Positions 23,728 to 32,810 of a stretch of 64,000 nt of DNA are shown here, piece by piece. Position 1 is the first letter of the stretch. Every line of letters begins with the position of its first letter. The stretch is from Vicia villosa (lineage: Eukaryota > Streptophyta > Magnoliopsida > Fabales > Fabaceae), in contig NC_081183.1 of the NCBI RefSeq assembly GCF_029867415.1, forward strand, positions 57,424,336 through 57,488,335, given 5' to 3'. The notes beneath the pieces are model-generated. The model was not told the origin of the DNA and ran no database searches. It was given only the letters and a program-made list of their open reading frames with translations. The translations under genes were made by a program, and so were the position numbers.

Positions 23728-25128
23728 TAGAATACCTTTGTTTACTAAGGATACCTTCTAAATCAATTTGTCCTTTCTCATATCTTTCTAGGACTCTCTT
23801 TAATTGGACAATTTGAAAATAAAGTGATTCACAATTATTACATGTAGATTTTTGTTCTATTTTATCAACATATTGTTTCTTTTCAACCTCGAAATCTTTT
23901 TGCATGGTATCCATTTTTTCTTCAAGAGTTTTCATTTGTTTCTCTTGAAATGATATGGTTCTATATGACATTTTGCATTCATTAAATAATTCATTTATGT
24001 CACCTTGTGCATCATTATCGAAAATAGAGAATTCATTACTAACCTCATCGTTCTCATCATCGGAATGGTGTGAAGCCATTAATGCTAGATTTGCACTTTT
24101 GTCGCTATCCGAATCGGATGATGAACTAATCTCAATATCTTCCCATGCATCATAGGCCTTTTTATTCTTGAAGTCCTTTTTGCCTTTGACACCACCATTC
24201 TTGGAGAGTTTTGGACAATCTGGTTTTATATGACCTTGTTTACCACATTCATAACATGTGACATCTTGTCTTGAAGTGGAAGCCTCCTTTTTCTAAAATG
24301 GTTCTTTCTTTTTACATGAGATGATTTATTATTTTTACCAAAGAAATTACCATGTCGTTTAACAAGGAGCATGAAATTTTCATCTTCCATTGGAGGATCA
24401 TCGTTCATAGAATCTACTTTCAAAGCAATGCCTTTGGATTTTGAATCTAAACTTTCATGCTTTTGAAGTCTTCCGAGTTCTGTTTTGTATTCTTGAAGTT
24501 TTCCTAACAATGTTGCAGAAGTCATTTTCGTTAGATTCTTCTTCTCGGATATTGTCGTTACCTTTGGTTTCCATTCTCTGGTTAAGGATCTTAGAGCTTT
24601 AAGATGTTGTTCCTCAGTAGAAATTTTATTTCCAAGAGCGTCTAAATGATTTATTAAGTGAACAAATCACTTTTGTAGTTCAAGAATGGTTTCTCCGGGC
24701 TGCATTCTAAATAATTCATATTCTTGACTCAAGGTATTTAATCGAGATCTCTTAACTTCAACGGTTCCTTCATGAGTTTCTACTAATGTATCCCATATTT
24801 TTTTAGCCGTTGTACATGCCGAAACACGAAAGAATTCGTCCATGTTAAGTGCTCCTTGAAGAAGATTGATAGCCTTTTTGTCAGCAAGAACCTTCTATCT
24901 ATCGTTGTCATTCCATGAGGCTTTAGGTTTATCTTATCCAACACCATTGACGATGGTTGTAGGAACATGAGGACCTTCTAGGACAGCCTCCCATACTTCT
25001 TTTCCTTGTGCTTCTAAATGAGCCCTCATACGAATTTTCCAAAAGTCGAAGTATTGTCCACAGAACAATGGAGGTTTGTTGTTGCTATCACCGACTCTAA
25101 AAACCGGATTTTGATTTGCAGAAGCCAT
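23728..25128 (-). pseudogene. Sirevirus gag with zinc knuckle and coiled-coil tail
   Basis: The start is at 25128 (MASANQNPVF), followed by the copia gag fold (LFCGQYFDFWKIRMRAHLEAQGKEVWEAV), broken near 24937-24930 by stop and frame changes. Later pieces are DEFFRVSACTTAK (about 24840), LLGKLQEYKTELGRLQK (24525 on), and a CCHC knuckle CYECGKQGHIKPDC at about 24222-24262. An acidic and coiled-coil tail follows (24079-23730, EKQMKTLEEKMDTMQKDFEV). A long gag with a coiled-coil end is usual for Sireviruses. No protease follows: the gag tail runs directly into integrase. Confidence 0.8.
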
Positions 25129-25156
25129 CTGGATCTTTTAGAAACAGGTTACCTAT

Positions 25157-25173
25157 AACCTGTTCTGATGCCA
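25157..25173 (-). other. Primer binding site of the Sirevirus
   Basis: Minus strand TGGCATCAGAACAGGTT lies two bases after the end of the 5' LTR. It matches the initiator tRNA-Met type with small differences. Confidence 0.7.
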
Positions 25174-25175
25174 TT

Positions 25176-26448
25176 TGTAAATATGAAGTGCGCCTAAGAG
25201 GGGGGTGAATTAGGTTCTTAAAAGAAGTTATCGATTTTTTGGTAAATTGTGGATTATTTTTCTGGTTTGTGGTGAAGTTATGGAAAGCGTAAAAAGCAGA
25301 AAAATAAAGGACACGACGATATATCCTAGTTCCCCTCACAGTCCGAGAGTACTCTAGTCCCCTTTCAAACACGAAAGAGATTTTACTAGTGTAAGCAACT
25401 TACAAAAGCCTATGCAATCCACAAGAACAATTCTCTTGTGATTGACTAACAAATGATCAATAGAAAAATCCTCTCCTTGATCAAACCAAATGATTAAGAG
25501 AACAATCCTCTCTTTAATCAATCAACCCATGTCTCCTACAATCTTGAATGACAAGTCAACAATAAATATTTGTTTAAGTAAGAAAATATATGAATATTGT
25601 ATTTATCTATAAGAAAGATCTTTCCTTCCAAGCAAGCAATTATTAATGATAGTATAGTGCTTAATGTTTATGATCAATGATATGAATTTTTTCTGAACTT
25701 GTATGGAATACTAATGCAGAAAAACTCAATGTGAAAATGTGAATATCAAAGAGCACTTGGTGTGAAAATTGAGAGAGAGTAAATGTATATAATTGCAAAT
25801 GGAAGAGGTAATTATGAAATCTGAAAGTGAGGGTATATATAATGCCTTAACATCCCTAGGAAAGAATAAGATTTAATGAAAAGATGCAATGTTTGAGTGG
25901 AATAAAATCTGACTCGTATGCACTGAAAATGAATGAACAAATGCTACTGTTTCAGCCGTAACGGGTTACGAGAATGGTCGTAACCGGTTACGCTGTACCG
26001 TTATAGAAGAAAATTTGAAAAACGCGTTTTCGTAACCGGTTACACCAAGAACCGTAACCGGTTACGCTGGAAAGAAAAAGAATTCCAGAAGTAAAAGGAA
26101 GTCTGGCTGCGTGACCGTAACCGGTTACGCCTATAACCGTAACCGGTTACATTGAAGGAAAACACAAAAAAATTGTTTCTTAAGACTTCTAAAATGTCAA
26201 GATCTTTTAGGGAAAGGACTTAGAGACTTTATGCAATAGTGTATGCATTTTGAGCACTATTTTATCAAGATAATAATAACATATTTATACCTTAACTCCA
26301 AAAGTCTTCAAATGTTGTTTTAAGAAACTTGATGCGATATTGAGACTTGGATTGAATGCTTTTTGAATCTTTTTCTCATCCTTTATTGATAGTTAGATAT
26401 CCATGTTGTCTTCTTCAAAACCATTTGATTGAGAAGCTTGCTTTTACA
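25176..26448 (-). repeat. 5' LTR of the Sirevirus (1273 bp)
   Basis: Read on the minus strand it starts at 26448 and ends at 25176. It holds three pairs of CGTAACCGGTTACG palindromes (25957-26151). A TATATATA at 25834-25841 lies 116 bp downstream of the last palindrome in the sense direction, so the palindromes belong to U3. Confidence 0.9.
25957..26151. repeat. Three palindrome pairs, 22 bp apart
   Basis: Fourteen-base sites start at 25957/25979, 26031/26053 and 26116/26138. Each pair has an 8-bp spacer. Four of the six are perfect or near-perfect CGTAACCGGTTACG; the others differ at one or two bases. Confidence 0.9.
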
Positions 26449-26476
26449 ACCCACATCTTTTTGGGTCCTTTGGTGT
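26449..26476 (-). pseudogene. Right-hand stub of the SIRE-like copia remnant
   Basis: The minus-strand frame reads NTKGPKKMWV, which joins in sense to the piece ending at 15620 across the Sirevirus. Beyond about 26476 the sequence is antisense ORF of the Tat-type element, so this is an old breakpoint. Confidence 0.65.
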
Positions 26477-26477
26477 T

Positions 26478-27245
26478 AAGACCATTGCAGTGCTCACTCC
26501 TACAGAACTGGAGCGACTCAAGAATACTGACCCTGTAAGCTTTCTCAAGGCTATGATGAATGCCGAGAATGTTTCGCCTATCAGGCTTGAACCTTCTTCG
26601 GCTGTCTTGGAGGAGAATGGTAAGGAGAATGATATTCCAAACCTCCTTCGTCAGATAAAGGAAAAGTTCTTTGAAACCAATCTTATCGAAGCTCTCCACA
26701 AGGATTCCACTAGCTGTTTTGGTCTGAACAATCTTTTGAAGAAGGTGGATTTACTCTAAGTTTTTGTCAAAGTCTCCGAAGTGATTGTCTCGCTAAGTTC
26801 TCTTATGGATCAACTTCAAGCTGATAACCTCTGCAAGCGAGATGTTGCTGAAAAACTCAACACGAAAGTGACTTCTCATAGTTCTTCGTGGAGGGCTGCT
26901 AATGACGCAACAACCAGGGCTAGCGCCCTTGAGCTTGAGCATGCAAAGCGTCAAGAGGAATATGAAACTTGTGAAACAAACATCAAATCCTGGGAGCAAA
27001 AAATTAAACGCCTCGAAGAGAAGATAAAAACTGCCAAGTCTCGCCAAGAGGAAATCAAACAATCCCAGCAGAATAAGTTGAATGAAGTGGCACAGTCAGG
27101 GATTCGACATCTCGAGACGGTACAGAAGTTAGTGCCAGAAATCGAGGAGCTGAAAAAACAGCAAGCACTAATCGAACGTCGTTTGTCATTGTGGGCCTCC
27201 CAATATTCCAAGATGAAGGATAATCTCCCTAAGGACTTTAATTAA
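26478..27245 (+). pseudogene. Antisense coiled-coil ORF beside the Tat-type element, 5'-truncated
   Basis: One frame runs from the copia junction (KTIAVLTPTELERLKN) to a stop at 27245, with a single TAA at 26757-26759. The second half (26781 on) is a long charged coiled coil: ELEHAKRQEEYETCET, KIKRLEEKIKTAKSRQEE, LVPEIEELKKQQALIERR. It resembles the C-terminal coiled-coil part of plant mobile-element accessory proteins, but I cannot name a family. The start is lost at the left junction. It lies on the strand opposite to the gypsy pol further right. Confidence 0.5.
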
Positions 27246-27831
27246 TTGTTCTAATCCTTGTAACATCTTTTGCGTTTCATATTTTGTCTTATTTTTGTAA
27301 TCAAACTAGCCAAGGAATGTATGCACAATTTACCTTCCAATTATCCGTATATTATATTCTGCAAATGTCACAAATAACATTTTAACAATTCTTAAATTGT
27401 CAAAAAATTTATTTTCCAACTATCATAATGACCTCGATAGTGTATCCACGTGACATGATTACTCCTCGCAGCCTCTTAAGCCTAGACTTGACGTTTCTAC
27501 TCCCCTAGCCGCAACCATCATTAAATGATGACATCACTTTTTCAAAACGTCTACTTAAGACGTGCGTGTATCAGTTTCTAAAATGATTACATTCCAACTT
27601 CCAAGGCCAGAAACGGCGGACTCCCTAACTTCCCTCGGGGAAATCACTTGCGGTCCAATCAGAATTCAAAGAGTAATCACTCTTTATGGCCAACTTCCTC
27701 TATATAAACCTTGGTGTTCTGCTCATTTCTTCATCCTCTTTCCATATTCTTACCAAAATTTTCTCTTTTCTCCTTGTACTCCCTTGAATAAAGAGTTTAA
27801 AGAGTTTTCTTCTTGTATTCCCTTGCCTACA
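27246..27831 (+). promoter_or_regulatory. Candidate promoter of the second antisense ORF
   Basis: A CCAAT box (27655-27659), TATATAA (27701-27707), a pyrimidine-rich stretch (27720-27780) and then ATG at 27832 are in the order and spacing of a plant core promoter. The left part (27246-27550) is spacer after the coiled-coil ORF. Confidence 0.5.
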
Positions 27832-28561
27832 ATGACACCTTTAACTTACAACACTATCAGATCTTCTATCAAGAAAGAGTTTAAACTTTCTGTAGAAGAG
27901 TTCGATGAGAACAATATCAATGTTGATGTACTATTTGCCGACCAACAACTGCAGGTTTATCAGGGCATCCTGGAAGGGCCTGTTTATCCAAACATGCTGG
28001 CGGATTTTCTGGATGTTTGCATCCCTCCGGATGGATTCAGAAGGAAGAACCACCATCGTGTCCCAAGTTCGAAGAGTCCCTATTACCATTTCTTCCTCGA
28101 CCATCTCTGAACTGCTGAGATGCGAGAATTCCGGAGAAGTCTTTGTTGACAACTCCTTCATCATGACCACCTATGCCGTTTTGAGGGCCCTCATGGCTAA
28201 TGATCCTTTCAGTGCCAAAATTATCAGGATTTGGCATCAACTTCTAGTGGGCAACTTTCGCCCACGAAACGAGGATCAAGAAAGCATCATGGTGGAGGAT
28301 CTGGAGTTCATACTATGTGCTCTACGGGGAAGAAAAATCAACTTTCCATTGCTGATTTTCAAACAGCTTGCCGAAGCTGTTGCTATTGCCTCCTCTCGTC
28401 AGGGCATAGTGACATGTCTTCCCTATGGAAGATTGTTATCCCACATGTTTTTCAAACAGGGAATAGTGAGGAGAATGCACGCTGAAGGATCTTTAGATCT
28501 TTTTGAAGCGGAAAGTTTGCCCCTGTTGTCCTTGGAAGGTTTGGAGCAACGGATCAACTGA
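27832..28561 (+). pseudogene. Antisense ORF, plant-transposon-like protein, one frameshift
   Basis: The ATG at 27832 (MTPLTYNTIRSSIKKEF) opens a frame that is good to about 28040. It continues in the next frame (RRVPITISSSTISELLRCENSG ... NFPLLIFKQLAEAV) to a stop at 28561, about 240 codons in all. Its style is like the 'putative plant transposon protein' group and resembles the third ORF of the Sirevirus, though I see no extended identity. It follows, in antisense, the integrase end of the gypsy element at 28837. Antisense genes between pol and the 3' LTR are known in some Tat-lineage elements such as maize Grande. Confidence 0.55.
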
Positions 28562-28836
28562 AAGGGTGCATTGTTGGAGGCGTTGTAGGCCTAGGTTTTT
28601 TGTCTATAATTTTAAATGCTTCTTTTGATGATATCTAATATGCCCCATTTTTGTACCTTTGGTTTGCATGTAACCGCAACCTCCTTGACTGAATGTACTC
28701 TTGACCATTAATCTTAATGAAATATATTTTGACATTGTTCTGTCTTCTTAGTTTATCTATTACATATCTTGCTTAGGTAAAAAGCCATTTTGGCACTTGC
28801 TTCACCATTTTGGTAAACGACGCACATTCTCAATGT
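28562..28836. other. Spacer between antisense ORF and integrase end
   Basis: AT-rich sequence with an AATGAAATATATT stretch near 28718 that could end an antisense transcript. I see no gene in it. Confidence 0.4.
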
Positions 28837-29663
28837 CTACGTTTTTGCAATTTTTACTTCGTGCATGATTGGCTTGTATCTTTTCAGATACTTCCCATTT
28901 ACTCTTAAAATCCTGCAATCTTCTGCCAATTCTTCTATCTCATACGCATTATTCGAAAATACTTTTAAGATTCGAAAAGGTCCTTCCCAATGCGGAGACC
29001 ATCTACCTAAAGCCTGATTCTTTCGATCTATAGGCAAAATAACTTTCCAAACTAAGTCATTGTTAATAAACGTTTTACCTTTCACCTTTTTGGTGTATGC
29101 TCTTGACACTCTTTCTTTTTGTCTATTTATCATTTCCAACGCTCGAAGCCTATCTTCATCCAGATCAACTAACTCATTCATCATCATTTCCCAATATACG
29201 TTTGGAGGAATTTCTGCTTGTCTCTGAATCCGGACTGATTGCAAGTATATTTTGATTGGGAGTACTGCATCGTGTCCGAACGTCAACTGGAAAGGTGTAG
29301 TATTAGTAGCTTCTTTTGGTGATGTTCGACAAGCCTAGAGTGTCTGGTCCAAAGTTTTATGCCAATTCTTAGGTTTCTTCCCTACATGTTTCTTTATGAG
29401 ACCAATTATTACTTTATTGGCTGCTTCGACTTGTCCGTTTGCTTGAGCATAATAAGGTGTAAAAGTAAATAATTTGAACCCCATTTCTTTCGCAAATTCT
29501 TGCATCTTTTGACCAGTAAACACTGAACCCTGGTCTGTAGTTATACTTTCTGGGATTCCAAATCTATACAAAATGTGCCTTTTAATAAACTCAATTACAA
29601 CTTCCTGATCCACGTTGGCCAGTGGTATCGCTTCGACCCATTTTGTGAAGTAGTTTATTCCTA
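28837..29663 (-). pseudogene. Tat-type gypsy integrase, N-terminal half deleted
   Basis: The core reads YILVGINYFTKWVEAIPLA, TTDQGSVFTG and ANGQVEAANKVIIG (second Asp and Glu present). It then has a stop in place of a Trp (about 29333), and continues ACRTSPKEATN to the C-terminal end at 28837. The HHCC zinc finger and the first catalytic Asp are absent: archaeal-type RNase H runs directly into the core near 29664. Confidence 0.8.
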
Positions 29664-30233
29664 CTAGAATATATCTCTGACCTTTTCCAGATCACTTGGA
29701 GATAGCTTCGTGGCCATTGCTTTGCCTCTTACTTCGATCAGTTCTTCTAGTTTTTCCTTTGATACTCTGTATCCTGAGGCTAATTGTGCCAAATCATTCG
29801 CTTCTTGATTGTTCACCCTTGAGACGTGCTTTAACTCCACATACTCGAATTTTTTAAGCAGTCTATTTGCTACGACAAAATACATGATCAAATTCTCTTT
29901 GATACATTTGTATTCTTTCGTCAGTTGCTTAATCACTAATTCTGAGTCTCCTTTGATTTCGACTCTGGTTGCCCCCAATTCCAACAAGGCTTCAAGTCCA
30001 GCAATCAAGGCTTCGTACTCAGCTTCGTTATTGGAACATAAAGGGCCTTCAATTTTATACTTGAGCTTTGTTGGAATTCCATCAGGAGAAATTATGAGAA
30101 TACCAACGCCACTTCCTTCTCTATGTGTTGACCCATCAAAGTACAACTTCCAAGGCTTCAAATCTACATATTGTTGAGGATTCTCAATCACTGCATGGTC
30201 AACAATAAAATCTGACACGATTTGTCCTTTCAT
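29664..30233 (-). pseudogene. Second (archaeal-type) RNase H of the Tat-type element
   Basis: KPWKLYFDGSTHREGSGVG, CSNNEAEYEALIAGLEALL, IKGDSELVIKQL and VNNQEANDLAQLAS carry the D-E-D-D residues of an RNase H of the type found as a second domain in Tat-lineage gypsy elements. The domain looks intact over 570 bases. The frame ends at the deletion junction with integrase. Confidence 0.8.
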
Positions 30234-30260
30234 TGCCTTAAGGGGTTGAAAGATTAGAGA

Positions 30261-30602
30261 TTACTCAGTAAGGGCCAAAGCCCATTTGCCAATTCGACTA
30301 TGCAATATTGGTTCAGATAGCATATGTTTAATGACATCAAAATGAGATGAAACGTAAACATCAACTGGCTTTATATAATACCTGAGTTTAATACAAGAGA
30401 AGTATAAACAAAGGCAGAATTTTTCTATGGCATTATACCTAGTCTCTGCATCATTGAGTACTTTACTTAAGTAATAAATGGCTCTTTCGATGCCATTGTC
30501 ATCTTCTTGAGCTAACATGCTACCTATTGTGTTATCTAAAGCTGAGATATACAGGCGCATGTGCTTCTTCCCATTTGGGGGAGACAATATTGGTGGATGC
30601 AT
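30261..30602 (-). pseudogene. First RNase H of the Tat-type element
   Basis: SALDNTIGSMLAQEDDNG, AIYYLSKVLNDAETRYNAIEK and SHFDVIKHMLSEPILHSRIGKWALAL are gypsy RNase H motifs. The frame is interrupted by stops on both sides (30602/30633 and 30260). Confidence 0.7.
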
Positions 30603-31456
30603 CAGATATTGCTTGATTTTCTCAAAATCTTCTTAATGTTCAGCGTGCCATTCAAACCTTTCTTGCTTCAGTCGAAGTAAGGGGGAAAAAGCTTGCGTGC
30701 GTCCACTCAAATTAGAGATAAATCTTCTTAAGAAGTTTATCTTTCCCAATAAAGATTGCAGTTCTTTCTTTGTGGATGGAGGCTTTGTTTCCATAATAGC
30801 CTTCGTTTTATTCTGATTTATTTTTATTCCCTTTTTGTGGACTACGAAGCCCAGGAAATCTCCAGCCTGCACAAAGAAAACACATTTAAGGGAATTCATC
30901 TTTAAGCCATGTTTTCTCATTCTTTTGAATGATTGGCTCAGATGATCAAGATGATTATCCTCTGAAACGGATTTTACTACAATATCATCAATGTACACAT
31001 GCATGAATGTTTCTATGAAATCATGAAATATAGAATTCATTGCTCTTTGATAAGTTGCCCCAGCATTTTTCAAACCAAAAGGCATAACGACCCATTCATA
31101 GGTACCTATTGCCCCGGGGCAACGAAAAGCTGTTTTGGACACATCTTCCTCTGCAATGAAAATTTGATTATACCCTGAATATCCATCTAGCATACTTAGA
31201 TATTCGAAAATGTAAGTATATTCATCTTTAGGGGTCGCTGCATTTAGATTACGAAAATCTATACATACCTGTAACTCGGTGAGAGAACTGACTTTTATTT
31301 TTATTCGCAAGCAATGTTGCGGTGAGCAAGAGTCGCCACCGACTTTTATTTTATCCAATTAGGAAAGGAATAAAAGAACAGGAAAGACCTTCTTTGAAAA
31401 GAGATTGAGTTCGGGGGGTAAGTTATGAAAAGGGAAGGTGTAAGCACCCTTTTCAT

Positions 31457-31472
31457 CCGTAGTTATCTACGG
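31457..31472 (-). other. LTR-end stem-loop
   Basis: CCGTAG-TTAT-CTACGG is a perfect 6-bp stem. The equivalent in the Ogre LTR at 35944-35959 is CCATGG-TTAT-CCATGG, two compensatory pair changes. Confidence 0.65.
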
Positions 31473-32734
31473 GCTCTTATTTGCTTAACTCACTTTGTTT
31501 GTTTGAAATTTTTGAAGAGTGTCGTGTGTGTTTAGAAAAACAATTTGATTTTGAGAATGTCTAAAAAGACAACGTTAGAAAACGGGGTGTGAAAAGCATT
31601 TGATTTGAATTGTTGTGAGCAAGCACTTAAGAGCTACATACCCTAAGTTCGAAAGGTCTTTTCCATACTTTAAAGTTTTCCTTGGGCGATAGTACTATCC
31701 ATACCATTTGAGGGTAGGTAGTCCTATACATTGGATGTGCGGGTCATCGAAGGGTCATCGAATCGTCATAGGGGTTATCCATACCATAAAGAGGGTAGAA
31801 AGTCCTATGAGATGTGAATAGTCATAAAGGCAACATGTAAGGACGCCTTAGCCATCGAAGGGACGATCACCATTTAATCGAGGGACTAGATCATTTATAC
31901 TGAAGGCAACATCGAAGGGACTATGATCTTTACATCGGAGGGACATGGTGATTTTAAATCGAAGGCAACATAAGCTAAGGCGTATCTACGTTCGAAGGGA
32001 CTTGACTATTTGATCGAAAGGCAACTGAAGAGGAGAAACCCTAAAGGTGAGTGAGTGCAAGTGTGTCAGATTCGAGTATTTATTTATCTTGAGTTAAGGT
32101 TAGCTAACGATTGATTAATTATCTTGCCATACAATCCTATTAGCCATGCATCTACACAAATATAGGAATGCGGAAAGTAAAGGCAGAAAAAATAAATCCT
32201 ACGCTATTACAAAAAAACCTCTTGCATCCTATACATCAGTTTCTAGAATTTTAAATAACAGGAAATTAAATAATTAAATAAAAACAGTCATGCGACATCC
32301 ATTGGATTTTAAGATGAGAAGAGAATCGATAGAAATTAATCTTGAAAAATAAGTGAGAGTAAAAACCTAAATCTATAATTATTTATCAAACCAAGTAATT
32401 AACTCTAGTCCTAAATTAATTATTAAATCGAAATTAATCTAAACCAAATTATTAAGTTAATTAAAATGTAAAAAAAAAAAAAAGACTAATTAGTTAGAAT
32501 CCTAAATTTTAATTATTTTTGGTATTTTTTAATGATTAAATTAAATAACTATCCTAAGTAAAAGTTAAATTAATTTAATGATGTATATAAAAAGGGAAAA
32601 AGAGTGAAAGAAAAATCCTAATGGTGATGTTAATGGTTGATTTTAGTTATAATTAGTTATGTATTAAAGGATTAAAGTTAGTTAAATAGAAAAAGATAAA
32701 GAATATAAAATTAATAGGCAAACAAAATTGTGGA

Positions 32735-32810
32735 CGCTGGGATTTGATCCCAGGTCCTTTGGGTGAGGAGTCTCCATGCTTTACCATCTATTCCGTATCT
32801 GCAAGCTGTT
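32735..32810 (-). other. tRNA-like segment in the solo LTR
   Basis: The minus strand reads GGTAAAGCATGGAGAC, then CTCACCCAAAGG, then CTGGGATCAAATCCCAG, similar to D-arm, anticodon region and T-arm with an internal-promoter B-box-like core (9 of 11). It is too diverged to call a functional tRNA. Confidence 0.4.

Larger units (their letters stand above)
15621..26448 (-). mobile_element. Sirevirus (Ty1/copia, SIRE/Maximus-like) with third ORF, target duplication ACCCA
   Basis: The LTRs at 15621-16755 and 25176-26448 flank gag, integrase, RT, RNase H and a third ORF on the minus strand. The 5-bp duplication ACCCA is at 15616-15620 and 26449-26453. It was inserted in the older SIRE-like remnant. 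The protease region is deleted, integrase and RNase H have stop codons, and the third ORF is split by a Tekay-type solo LTR. It is therefore defective, although both LTRs and both priming sites are present. Confidence 0.9.
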
